Below, piece by piece: positions 11,004 to 22,893 of a stretch of DNA of 64,000 nucleotides. The DNA comes from Nageia nagi (Eukaryota > Pinophyta). The stretch spans positions 35,464,001 to 35,528,000 of the forward strand of contig JBITNC010000002.1 of the NCBI GenBank assembly GCA_050084985.1, given 5' to 3'. The notes beneath the pieces are model-generated. The model saw only the letters and a list, made by a program, of their open reading frames with translations, did not search any database and had not been told where the DNA came from. Within the stretch, counting starts at the first letter, position 1. Every line of letters starts with the position of its first letter. The translations under genes and the position numbers were made by a program.

Positions 11004-14000
11004 ATGGGAGACACCTTCTTATCGAAACACATTCTCGATGATTCCAACTTTGGCATTTGGAAACCTCAAATGAGAGCTGAATTGTAAGCAAGGAAGCTTT
11101 GGAAAATAGTGAATGCATACATCATGAAGAATGAGTAGCAACCTCTATGATTTTATGTGCAATTTTAGATGACATGCTTTTGATGATTTTGAATTCAAAC
11201 TTGGCAAAGGAAGCTCGAAATAAGTTTAAGCAAATCTACCTTGAATCTAAGTTCTCAAGAAGGTTTACTACACTTCAAAAGTTGCTTCAATATTATCAAA
11301 GGAAAAATGAAAACGTTTCCATCTACTTGAACAAAATCATTAACTGTAGGACCCAACTTGTTGCTTATGGGTGCAATTGGATCAATGATGAGTTCATGGT
11401 CTTCATCATTCTTCAAATCCTTTCTTCAAATTTTGGTAACTTTGTGATAGCTATTGAGACTAGGCTTGATGATGAAGAAGTTTTCTCCTTTAAGAAGCTT
11501 TCTAGGCTTCTTTTGAAGCATAAGGAAACTCTTAACAAAAAGGTGTCAATTTCTTCTCCAAAGGATAATAATGTTGCTCTAGGAGCAACCAAAACTCCTT
11601 TTAAGAATAAGTTCAATCATAATAAGTAATCCTTATTCCTCCAAAATATTTGAGAAAAGAGGCAATCACAGCAACAATGACAACCATGGTAACAACAACT
11701 TCTTTAAGTAAAGAGATGGAAAAGGCAAGCCAAGCAAATCAAATCCTAAGGTAAAGTTTGATGGAAACTGTAACTTTTGTGGTATCCATGGTCATAAAGA
11801 AACTGATTGCTACAAAAACAAAGAGAGTAAAAGTACAAGGAATGGAAATGTATATAACTTCAAAGGGAATAAGAATATAAAAGTTGGATTTGCTGCTATG
11901 CTCTACTCCATGTCTTGCATTTTTTCATTTGATTAGATTGTTGATTTTGGTTGCTCTAATCACCTATGCTTTGAAAAAGATAAATTTAAAATTTTTTACA
12001 AGTATAAGAAAGATGCAATTATGATAGGTGATAATTCTATCCTTGAGGTTCAAGGCATTGGGAGTGTATTTATCCATGGGAAGGTTCTTGAAAATGTGCT
12101 CTATGTTCCTAAGCTTAGTATGAACCTTCTCTCCATGATTCAAGTTGCAAGAAAAGGATAATCATTTGAGTTTGACTCATAATCCTGGTGCATTAAGAAA
12201 GGAATTGTCATGTTGGTTAAAGGGTCAGTGAAATATGATCTCTACATTATAGATCAAATTCCAATAAAGATGTGTCTTGCTACAAATATGTGTTTTAGAG
12301 GTAATTTTTGGCACCAACATTTAGGTACCTTAACCACAAGAGAATTCAATTCATGAAAGACTAAGAACTTATGGAAGGTTTACCTTCAATTGGTTTATGT
12401 GAGAAGTTCATGCTTGGTAAGATGAATAGGCAAAGGTTTGAAAAAAGATAAGGCAACAAGAGCATCTCAACCTCTTCAACTTGTGCATTCAAATTTGATG
12501 GATTTATTTTAGACTAAGTCATTTGAGGGAGCATCTTATGTCTTGATCTTCATCGACAACTTTAGTAGGATGAATCTTTGCTATCTTCTTGAGCATAAGG
12601 ATCAAACCTTTGAGAGTTTTAAGAATTTTAAGGCCTTAGTTGAAAATTGAACTAACCTTAAAATTAAGATGTTGAGATTAGATAATATCAAAGAATATAA
12701 TAACAATGAGTTCAATTTCTATTGCGCTAAGTATGGAATCAAGAGGCAGTTTACAATTCCATACACTCCTCAGTAGAATAATGTTGCTAAAAAGAAAAAC
12801 ATGATAATTATGGAGATGGCTAGATGCATGTTGGGTAATATTCCTATTTTTTTGTGGGGTGAAGCTGTTAGCACTACATTTTACACCTTGAATAGGTGTC
12901 CCACAAAGTCCAATCAAAGTAAAACTCCTTTTGACGTATGGTCAAAATGAAAACCTAACCTTAGGGTGTTTGGTTGTGAAGCATTCTCCTAAATTATTTT
13001 TGAGAAAAGGAAGAAGTTAGACAAAAGAGTTAAAAATGCATCTTTGTGGGTTATGACAGTTAGCATAGAGGCTACAGGCTCTACTCTCCATCCTACAAAG
13101 GAGTATTTATTTCTAGAGATATAAAGTTTAATGAAATTCTTAAAGAATCTACTTATAATGAAGATGTTGATGATCCAAATGACTCATCAGTTGCACCTAG
13201 TTGGTTGGATATTAATATAGATAAGTCACTTTAAGAGTAAAATTCTCCAACATAAAGGGTAACAAGGAGCATGACCTTGAAAAAATTTTTATTTTCTAAA
13301 ATTGAGAACAAGAATGAGCCCTCATCTTTTAAAGAAGCTTCGAAGCACAAGAGCTGGATGGAACCTATGAAAGTAGAGTATGAGGCACTTATGAAAAATG
13401 GAACTTGGTTCCTTATTCAAATGAGAAAAATATGATTGGCAATAAGTGGATCTACAAGGTCAAGTTCAATTCAGTTGGAGATATTAAAAAATATAAGGTT
13501 AGGTTAATAGCTAAAGGTTTTGATTAGAAATATGGTATAGACTATGAGGAAACCTTTACTTTTATGGAAAAGATGCCTACTATTAGGATTATCCATGCTC
13601 TTTCTATAGGTCAAGGATGAAATTTTTTTCAAATTGATTTCAAAAGTGCATTTCTCAATGGTGACTTGGATGTGAAAATCTTTATGAATCAATTAGAAGG
13701 GTTTATTATTGAAGGCAAAGAGTCTTTTATGTGTAAGCTAAAGAAGTCCTTGTATGGAATTAAGTAAGCACCTAGAGCTTGATACAAGAAGATTTCAAGA
13801 TACTTTGCAAAAATTGGATTCTCTAAGTATTTTTCTAACTTTGATTTATATGTGCTCAATCAAGGAAAAGATGTAATCTTAATTCTTCTTTATGTGAATG
13901 ATCTTTTGATAACTGAAAATAATGATGAAATCATTCAAGAGTGCATATCCAAGCTCAAGGTAACATTTGAAATGACTGATCTTGGTCTCTTGCACTATTA

Positions 14001-14837
14001 CTTTGGAATGCAAGTGTATCAATACAAGGATTATACTTATCTTAGTCAATCCAAGTATATTTTAGATATCTTGCAAAAGTTTGGAATGGAAAAGTGTAGA
14101 CATGCTATGATCCCATTCTCTCCTAAAATCACTATTTCTTTTAGCTCTAATTTTCAATTTCTTGATGCTACAACTTATAGGTAATTAATTGGTAGTCTTT
14201 TGTACTTAACTATTTCCATGCTAGATATTACCTTTGTAGTGAATTTAATGGCATGATTCATGTAGAAACCTTATGCTGAGCGCCTCAATGCTATTAAGCA
14301 AATCTTGAGGTATTTTATAGGTATGAAGGATCTTACTCTCAAGTATTCTAAATTTCCCTCATTTGTTCTCTCAAGGTTCTCAGATTCTAACTATGGGGAA
14401 GATAGAGATGATAGAAAATCAACCTCTGCATATATTTTTGGCATTGGTTCAGGTGAATCTCTTGGGACTCCATGAATTAGCCTATTATTTCTCTTTCCAC
14501 CATAGAAGTTGAATACTATGCCATGTCTATTGCAACCCAAGAAGCTATTTGGCTAAGGCATCTTTTGAAAGAAATTGGGTATGAGTAACCTCACTCATCT
14601 TTAATTTTTTCATACAATTAGTTGGCTATTTCTTTGACTAGGAGTCTTATGTTCCATTAGAGAATAAAACATGTGAAAATCTAGGCCCATTTTATCAGGG
14701 AGAAGGTTCTTGATGGCATCATGCACATGGAGTATTATCTATCCACTTTGAACTCTGCTGATTTGTTCACCAAGCCACTTCCTGAAGCTTAAGTTTATAA
14801 GCTTAAGGATGTTATTGGGTTGGTGAAGTTTCCCTAA
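11004..14837 (+). pseudogene. A1 gag-pol polyprotein relic (copia)
   Basis: Gag begins at the ATG at 11004 (MGDTFLSKHILDDSNFG) and continues, with stops and a shift, through an open piece of 160 codons (11147-11629). The zinc knuckle CNFCGIHGHKETDC is intact at 11769-11810. Protease has VDFGC near 11940, preceded by a stop where the W of A2 stands. The integrase zinc domain lies near 12300. The core has HSNLMD (first Asp lost), RLDNIKE (second Asp kept) and AKKKN (Glu lost). RT runs about 13290-14190 with YVND at 13891-13902, the first Asp of the YVDD active site being changed to Asn. RNase H and the C-terminus end at the TAA 14835-14837. At least a dozen stops are TAA/TAG/TGA at Gln or Trp positions. 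Clearly non-functional. Confidence 0.93.
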
Positions 14838-15588
14838 AGGGGGAGTGAAATTTGAATTCTTATGTTGAATTCATGTTTGTGATGACAACTTCAATCCTAA
14901 GAGGGTTTTATATTTTATTATGTTGATTTTGTTGTACACCTTCATGGTAAGTTCACTCTATGTGAGGAACTTGTACAAATTTTGAGAGCAAAATATTGAC
15001 CAATCTAGCACTATTTAGTTATCAATGTGTGAAGAACTCTTATGTGTCTTTTGGCACTATTCATTTATCCAAATGTGAGGAACTCATATGTGCATTTTGT
15101 TATGCTCTATTTTTTAATGATAATCAACACATATTGTATATACAATAGGTGATTATGAGTTTTTAGCCTAGCATCTTTGTGATGACTTATAGTGCACCAT
15201 TAATTAGTTTATGATGGCATTTGCTTGATTCATATATCCTTATTGATATGAATATGTTACATCTAATTGATCTTGTTATTTGAACTACTTTTGACTTACA
15301 GGTTCTCTTAAGATTGCAAGTTACTTCGAGTGTGCAGGATCATGGAGACTCATCATGAATTCCAGTTAAATGACTAATTTATATACATTGAAATCAATTA
15401 TGGTTAATGATTATATTGTAAACCATTTGTTAAAATGGTAAAAAATGAGTCTCAAACTAGATCTTGCTTACTTCACAAATATGTAAAAAGTTTTCATCTC
15501 CAATTGTATCTATTTGGAGGAGAACTCTCTTACTCTCTCTTTTTCTTCTCTCTTATTCATTCTATTCTAATATTGCATCAAAAGGGAG
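14838..15588 (+). other. A1 3' non-coding region with purine tract
   Basis: About 750 bases between the pol stop and the 3' LTR. It holds two units of a ~48-base repeat (…TTATCAATGTGTGAAGAACTC at about 15019 and …TTTATCCAAATGTGAGGAACT at about 15067) that exists in four units in A2. The polypurine tract aaaagggag at 15580-15588 directly precedes the LTR. Confidence 0.8.
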
Positions 15589-16088
15589 TGTTGGAATGTA
15601 TAATGCATTATTGTAAAGGTTTAGTATTAATTCTCTTTGTAAATTCACTAATACTTAATAGTATCAATAGATACCTTAAGTATTTAAGTGAATATAATAA
15701 TGTAACTTGTCCTACACTCCATGTCATGAGCATTCCCTTTGGGTAAAAGAGATTTGCATGTCAAGCCTTTGTACATTGGATAAAAGGATTATCCAAAGAG
15801 GGATTTTGGCCTATAAATAGAAAGCTTTCTCTTTGTGATCACACACCAATTTGTGGAGTAAAATTATGCTATAAGATAGTGTTTAGGAGATGAGATTAGG
15901 AGGGTTGTAAGAGGTTTATATTTGTGAATGAAGAAAGATCTAGTTAGTGAATGTACTCCTAGTTGGAGGAACCACTTTATCTCTTGAGTCACTTTGTGAG
16001 ATTGTTTCTTTAATTTATCTTAATGTTAGTTTGAACTTTCATGAGATCATGGTAGTTTAGGATTATTTATGGTATATTTCAATCCTCA
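15589..16088 (+). repeat. A1 3' LTR
   Basis: 500 bases, tgttggaatgtataatgcat to ttcaatcctca, matching the interrupted 5' LTR throughout. The TATA-box candidate TATAAATA is at 15812-15819. It is followed by ca and then cactc, the same 5 bases that precede the 5' LTR. Confidence 0.93.
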
Positions 16089-16090
16089 CA

Positions 16091-17318
16091 CACTCAATCA
16101 CCTAACATTCCTTTTTCCAACATAAATTTTTTTTTGAAACACTCCTTGTGATTCTATGATTACCTTTAGGGATTTGATTATCATTAGAGTCAAGTATGTT
16201 CTCAAAAGAAGAATTCTTTCATCTCGTTTTGGGAGTTACCTATTTCCAGTCATCATTTTAATGGTTGCTTTTCTATAACACCTTTCTTTTGAATATTATC
16301 TTCTACATTTTTTTCATTGATGATCAACTCAGGGACAAGCTTATTACTATTGCAATTGTCTATAGTTAATGGGGATGTATCATCCATAATGACTTCATCA
16401 ACAATGGTAACTAACATTACGGATCAAAAGCTAAAACTAAGCTAGGTGTCATATTTATGTTGGTTGCATCATCCAAAGCATGTTGATTATCAATACCACT
16501 TCAATTAGGTGTAACCCTATTGTTATTTGTATCCTTATTAACTACTACCACTATTTTCCCACATGCCACATTATGATTATGCTTGCCTTGATGATATTTT
16601 GGTCTTCACACTTGTTGAGTACAACATGACTTGATATTATGCCCAATTTGATTACATACTGAGCATAGGAAATTATTTATTTCAAACCATAGCTCTTGAA
16701 CCCACTCTCCTAAGTCCAATTCAAGCATGATAATATTTATAAGCTTAACCCCATATTCAACCATGACACAAAATCTCGCCTCTATGAGTCTTGTATGAGC
16801 ATTGTTTACTTCATCCATTGTAATGAGTTTACCAAAGTATCTTACAATTCCTTCAAAAACTTTTTGGTACCATAATTCAAAAGGTAGGTGTGGAATAATG
16901 ACCCAAATTGGAGCATTCATTAGTTTGGCCTTGATAGGATTGAACCTAGGCTACCATTTCTCCAAGAACAATCCTTGCTTCCCATAAAATCATGGTTCGC
17001 TCAAGATATAATCTCAATCATTTGCATTATTGAAGATAAATATAAGGTAATAATTAGGCATAGAGATAATATCTACCTTTGCATTTATTTTCATTTTACC
17101 TTTACAAATTTTCAAATTGATTCAATATTTGGTTTTGCACCATGGAGCTTGTAAACCAAGATGAATCTTCCTCTATTCGTAGATTGGTTGATAATAGCCT
17201 TTGGAACTTTAAGACATATCTTCTCCCCCTTCCTTTCAGCTTCGAGAGGGGGTCCTATGTCCAACATAGATTCTTGTGAGAATAGGATATGCCAAGATAT
17301 TTGAGGCTCTTCCATCAT
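16091..17318 (-). pseudogene. LINE ORF1-like relic (DUF4283 and zinc knuckle)
   Basis: The minus-strand ATG at 17318-17316 starts MMEEPQISWHILFSQE. The next ~70 codons hold a pattern typical of the DUF4283 domain (KICLKVPK…INQSTNRGRFILVYKLHGAKP). After a frame-broken stretch, the frame at 16920-16606 continues with APIWVIIPHLPFELWYQKVF and a CX2CX4HX4C knuckle CSVCNQIGHNIKSC, the usual partner of DUF4283 in plant LINE ORF1/gag-like proteins that bind element RNA. Downstream (16600-16091) the frame is lower quality, with stops, and continues beyond A1 at 1315-1209. It was the insertion target of A1. No endonuclease or LINE RT was seen, so only the ORF1 part remains. Confidence 0.75.
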
Positions 17319-18260
17319 TTATTCAGGCATTAATGATTATATCCCATCCAATCCTCCACCCCTATACCCAATCAACTCGATCCAAGCAACTCAACACCCT
17401 TTGAGAAAAAAAAATCCTAAATGATGCAAGGCCCATAGTGGGTAAGTTTCCTCCTTGCTTTTCACCCATTACTCCATCCAAAAAAGCCTACCAAGGGCAA
17501 GGCCCTTTCCCCCCATAATCTCTCTTGCCTGCTACCAAATTTCTCCCTTGCTTGTTACCATCGCTTGCATGCCTAGCTTCATAGTATCCTATAATAATTA
17601 ATTAATCATTTATTACTTAATTTATTCTCTCTTTATTATTATTTTAATAATAATATTTATTTATTGCAATTATTTAGGTAATTAGAATACCTAGATTTTA
17701 ATTAATTGTTTAACATTTAATTCCTAAACAATTAATCCCTTTAATTTACCTAGTTAGCAAATCTTAGTGTCATCCTACCTTATTAACATTAATTTGTTAA
17801 GGGTTTCTTGACATACTAATTATTTTACTAACTATAGGTAAAATCTCAAGGCACATATTTTAAATAACCATTTTCATAAAGTTAATACAAACAACAAACC
17901 AAGTGAGAATTGCACATAATTCCCCAGAAGGCTCCCAATCTAGTTGGATATCCTCACCTCATTCTGTTACATGTGGTGTAACTTATCTTGGGATTATCTA
18001 GGGTGTTCATTTAGATCATTAAGATCCTATAATCATTTATAGTCTATCATTTTCATTTCATTCATGATCATCTCACCTTTGTACATATGTTCTTGCACAT
18101 TACAAGCAACAACTTAGATAGTAACATGTATGATAATAGATAAGATGATAAGATTAGTTTCTAATATTTAATATAGAATAATTACATCATCACATAATAA
18201 ATGGACACAATAACACATATATTCAACCAAAATTGCAAGTGTCTAATGTAACACCTCATA
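17319..18260. other. Gene-free spacer
   Basis: No gene, repeat unit or element end could be supported. There are A/T-rich runs around 17600-17780 and nothing resembling a coding frame. Confidence 0.6.
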
Positions 18261-18269
18261 GCAAAGCTA

Positions 18270-18680
18270 TAAAATAAGACAAGGGAATCCATAGTGGATT
18301 TGGTCAGTTATTACAATTTGGTTGTATAATTTGATTATTTATTATAACCAAGTACCACAAGGAATACAAACTTAATCTCATTTCCTAATTTCATGCTATA
18401 AATGAGTATTTAAATTTATTTGATATTTATCGTATTGTTCAATTGCATGCTATAGCCTAATATCAAAGAGCCATCTAAATTTGGTTGCATCACCCAATTG
18501 CATCCTATAACCAAATATTATGAATAAGAACTTGGTTGTATTACCCAATTACATGTTACAAAAAAGTACCAAGGGAATATAAAATCAACCACATTGCCTA
18601 ATTGCATGTTATAACTAAATACTAAAAAGTAATTGATCTTGGTTTCATTACCCAATTCCATGCTATAACCAAAGATTAAG
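18270..18680 (+). repeat. Degenerate ~53-bp tandem repeat
   Basis: At least six, perhaps eight, units carry the core (c)aattgcatgctataacc(a)aatatt. Cores begin near 18383, 18440, 18495, 18546, 18599 and 18654, with a weaker one near 18330. Spacings are 51-57 bases. Between cores a second motif, ttggttgcatcaccc or ttggttgtattaccc, recurs. The units are diverged, so the array is old. No frame runs through it. Confidence 0.75.
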
Positions 18681-20470
18681 AGTTATTACCTTTGATTCTT
18701 TTTAATCCCCAAGAAAAAAGAACTATCTTCTTGCTTAGTTTCCCTAATTAAGAAGACTTATTTATTTCCTTGAATTCTTTTGATTCTATAAGAACAAATC
18801 ACTATATGAAAAGTTACCCCACTTAAGAGGACTTAGCTCAAAATATCAAGAATCATCATGAATTATCATCAAATAAAAAATCATGATCAAATATTTCTTC
18901 TATTTCATACTAAAATTTCATTTAAAATTTGCCTTGAATTCTATAAATCACCAAGAACAAAAGACTTTTGTAATATTACCCCCAATCAAGTATACTTACC
19001 TAATAAATGCAATTTTGTATTTTAGTATAACTTTCTAAAAATTCAAATCTTTTGCAAGCCATTTCAAACTTTTTCCAATTATAAATTCTTCTATGTGTTG
19101 TATGATGTCATATGACATTCTTATCAAAATATTTCTCAAAACCACCAAGTTAGCCAAATTAAAATTGAATCATCTCAAAATCTTAATCTGGTGTCTCTAA
19201 TTTGTTTCTAACTTTGTAAGTCAATATATAAAGTTTTCCACAAAAATCTATCTAAAACTTTTACCCCTTATCATAGATAATCCTACTTTCTTTAAAAATA
19301 AAAATTTCTCATTGAAACTCTGACCCATCTAATTGAATTATAAATCGAACCCAAATTATATTGCACTTAGCTGAACTTCCATATCTAGTTGAACTATGTA
19401 AGATTGAATATGAACCAACTCAAATTATTGCTCATACTGATCCAAAATTTAACACCCTAATTACCCTGAAACTAATTTTTTCATATTGTTAAAGGGCTAT
19501 CAAACTTCATCCATTATGTGCCCCTAATTTACTTATTGGGATCACATAAAAATCTCATTTACAAGATTAGGTATAAAAATCATGAAAAGGAAACAATGAT
19601 CAATAATAACCTAGCAGTAAAACTAAACTTTTCCCCATTCTTATGCAAGATTTCATGTCTATAAAAATATCATTCATCTTAAAATGGCACATGTTATTTT
19701 CAAATTAGACATTTCCTTTGGAAGAAACATTAATACTTATGCATCTCAAAAGTCATAACATTCTTCGTTCAATAACATTTGCAAATTGATAATTTTTTCA
19801 TTAATAACTTTAGTAACAATTTTGTAAGTTTTTGCTAATTTGATGATCTCTTCCAAAATAACTTGAATTCTCTTAAAAAATTGATAAACATGTCTAAAAC
19901 ATGCATGGATACATGTATCTCAACTTACTTAAAATTTTTATAAGTGAAATAACAATTAAAATAAATGCACATACTTGAAATATGTAATTCCTCAAAATTC
20001 CAACCTTTGATTTTCTCTTGACAATATTTTCACCTTTTTGGTTCACTGTTAGTCAATTCTTGCAAAACATGTCATTCTTACTAAACTATCAACTTGCATT
20101 CACAATTAGCATAAATTTTTGTTATTTTTGGATAAACCACTTTTGTCCCCTGATACATGGCATTGTTTATCTTAGGATTCAAGCCAATGAATGAGGGGCA
20201 TCCATGCTATCAAAATCCCCTTGGGGCACAATCCCCACCTCATCCACACCTACCGTAACTCGATAGGCTTTTAGATAACATGCATGTGAGGGGGAGAAAT
20301 TTAAGTCTGGGGCCTCGCTTTTTCTACTTGGAAGTTTTAGTAATCTATTTTCTCACCAAATCCCCTCACAATTGCTGGTAATTAGCATAACTTTTGCTAA
20401 AAAAAAATCTAATAAGCTTGATTCCTTTTGCATTTAAAATTAAATAATTTATTCAAAAATAAATGATTGG
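18681..20470. other. Gene-free spacer before gypsy element G1
   Basis: AT-rich DNA without a supported gene or repeat. It ends at the left LTR of G1. The last bases before the element (attgg, 20466-20470) resemble the attga that follows its right LTR. Confidence 0.6.
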
Positions 20471-22500
20471 ATTGTATTCTTTCAGAATTACACTATAGGT
20501 TGGGGTAACATACTATCATTCTTTTCAAAAAATTCTTTCTATTCCAACTCTCTTCCTTTTAAAATTAAATTTGAGTCTTTCATTAGCTCTAAGATTGAAG
20601 AATTGTGGGTGTTATTGAGATCCAGCTATTGTATGTATAATCTGGCTATTGTATATATGGGTCCCTATCTTTGATATTTTTACCTTGTAAATTTCTAGTT
20701 AAAGACGATCAAGTGTTGTAATAATTCTCAAGGATTTACCTTAAGTCATATTAATAGTCAAATGGGGTGAGAATTGTATGTATAAAAGAATTATGTATAG
20801 GAAGAAAAAAGTCTAAGGAAATGTTCAAGAGTTATAGATATAGTATCTGAGAGTTATAGATATAGTGTTTGAGAGTTGTAAATACAGTGTTTAGGAGTTT
20901 TTATAAATATAAGTCCAAGTTATGTCTAAGTGATGGTAGGTGATGATTCAACAAGATCCCAGATAGAGATCACCAATTTTGAATGATGATGTTAGAAATT
21001 TTGGCTTAATGGTGGGTGATAATTCAAGAAGATCTCAAATAAAGCCCACCAATTTGGAATGATCATGTTAGAACTTTTGGCTCAAATTAGCAGGTCCTAA
21101 AACAAGTGATGGTGGGTGATGATTCAACAAGATCCCAGATAGGGCTCACCAATTTTGGATGATGATGTCAAAATTATTGGCTCAAATTAGCGAGTCCTGG
21201 AACAAGTGATGGCAAGTGATGATTCAATAAGATCACAAATAGAGCCTACCAATTTTAAATTATGATGTCAAAATTTTTTTCTCAAATCAACGGGTCCCAA
21301 AATAACTGATGGCAGGTGATGATTCAAGAAGATCCTAGAGAGAGCTTACCAATTTTGAATGATAATGTCAAACATTTTGGCTCAAATCAGTGGGTACTAA
21401 GAAGAGCCAATTCATCAATAGAACTTGAAGAAAAGAAATAATACCTACCATACTAAGGTAAGAGTAATGGATAAGAAGTAACACCCGAGTCTACTTGATC
21501 TTGAGTGTTTGACCCTCAAGGCCCTGTTAATGTGTCAAATTTAACTTGATTCCACTTAACAGTGGTAGTTTTTTCTCAAATTAGGTTAATATACTATTCA
21601 CAACCCTCCATTACTCTATTCATTTAGAACTATAATATGGATTATCAATGGTTGCTGAGAAGTAGATAGCTACTGACAAAACACAGTGCTAGATTGTATC
21701 TATTAGATTGTAAATGAGTACTTCTTTAATTAGCTACAACACCATCTTTAATCAATTATAGAGGCAAAGAAGGAGAAGTCAACGACATGTCAGGAGGATT
21801 ATAGCTCAATGAATATGAATGTTCAAAAAATTCAAATTCCCAAATAGTCATTCTATTGGTACTTATTCACTGTGTAATCTAACACAGTTATAAAATTTAT
21901 TGTAAATAGTTTCCTTTGCTTATTTCAATCAAGATGAGTAATTATGTATATTAATGATAGAAAATAACCCACTAGGGCATGTAAATGTATAAATGGTAAA
22001 CTATTAGAAATCAAAGAGGTCAAACATTCTAGCAAATTTGCTTAGGTTTGTAAGATACTTTCATATATAATGCAAATAGATAATGCTTTGCCCTTCTGTA
22101 ACAAGTGGTTGTTTATTTCTTTTGTAAATGTTACGTATGAGATGATGTTTTAAGTTGTGGCTATGTATTGTGATTGTGAGACCCCAAGGGTGAGATAGCT
22201 CTCTATTCTTAATCTTGGTTATGGATTGCTGCCTATGTTGCAATGCTCAGGATGTGAAGTTCTTGCTTTAGTTTTAGTTCAATTTGTTAATCTTTTTCCC
22301 GTAACTCTATACCTTTTATCTCTTTTCTATTACTTTCAACCTTCATTATAGATAGGAACTTATCTATAACCCAAAGATTGTGTAGAAAACCAACACAAAT
22401 GCATTGCCACCACCTTCTACTCTTTCAAGGATCCTACTATTATGGACAATGGAGAAATCGACCAAACTAATCCCTTTGAGGTTACATTATATAGATCAAT
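20471..22500 (+). repeat. G1 5' LTR (~2.03 kb)
   Basis: Begins attgtattctttcagaatta and ends atagatcaat. It is matched along its whole length by 41371-43495. A TATA-like TATAAAAG is at 20781-20788, conserved at 41698-41705, and is the best promoter candidate. Five ~100-base internal repeats follow it (20931-21408). Boundaries are uncertain by about two bases because the TG…CA ends lie inside ATTG…CAAT. Confidence 0.87.
20931..21408 (+). repeat. ~101-bp tandem repeat inside G1 5' LTR, 5 units
   Basis: Units start at tgatggtaggtgatgattca and variants at about 20931, 21009, 21107, 21207 and 21307. Each contains gatgattcaa.aagatc, caccaattttgaatgatgatgt and ttggctcaaatca. Spacing is ~100 bases except the first, shorter unit (~78). 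The partner LTR has six units. Confidence 0.88.
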
Positions 22501-22518
22501 AGTAGAAACTTCTATTTT

Positions 22519-22536
22519 TGGCATGCCTAGTGGAAT
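22519..22536 (+). other. G1 candidate primer-binding site
   Basis: TGGCATGCCTAGTGGAAT begins with the TGG needed to pair with a tRNA CCA end and lies 18 bases after the 5' LTR. I cannot name the tRNA. The gap is longer than usual, so either the site or the LTR end may be mis-set. Confidence 0.4.
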
Positions 22537-22893
22537 GTAAACTAAAATTCTATATTTTAGGGGTATGAATAGGCTAGATAGCCATGTCTGATGGGATGGG
22601 CTATTAGTTTAATTCTTCAAATATTATAAGGTTCTTTTAACTTTATTGGTGACTCTACTATTAACTAATCAATATCTCATACCTTGGCACCTCTAGAATG
22701 CAAACTTACTAGAAGTAGTGCCAAAAATTCTCTTAGATAACCTAGGTTTTAAGAGTTGTGAGTTCCTCACAGGAGGACTAGGTGAAAGATTTCATAATTT
22801 GTATCCCTTATAGTTCCCTTAAGGGTAACCCCACTGTTAGTTGTATTCAATTCAACTCTAGAAAATCCTTCACCTGTTGCCAATACTCAAAGC

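Larger units (their letters stand above)
1321..16088 (+). mobile_element. Ty1/copia element A1, nested host of element B
   Basis: A1 is a complete but dead copia retrotransposon. Its ~500-bp LTRs begin TGTTGGAATG-like and end CTCA. It has a tRNA-iMet-like PBS at 8079-8090, a long non-coding leader, a gag-pol relic (11004-14837), a purine tract (15579-15588) and a 3' LTR. Element B plus a 5-bp duplication (6255 bases) sits inside the 5' LTR, so A1 itself is about 8.5 kb. Flanking target duplication is cactc at 1316-1320. The right side reads cacactc, matching perfectly if the LTR ends at 16090 and 4/5 if it ends at 16088. Copies A2 and A3 and a solo LTR of the same family are also in this window. 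Confidence 0.9.

Noticed and set aside
18270-18680. Repeat array considered as CRISPR-like
   Set aside because: Units are diverged, contiguous and without unique spacers between identical repeats, and the window is plant nuclear DNA.
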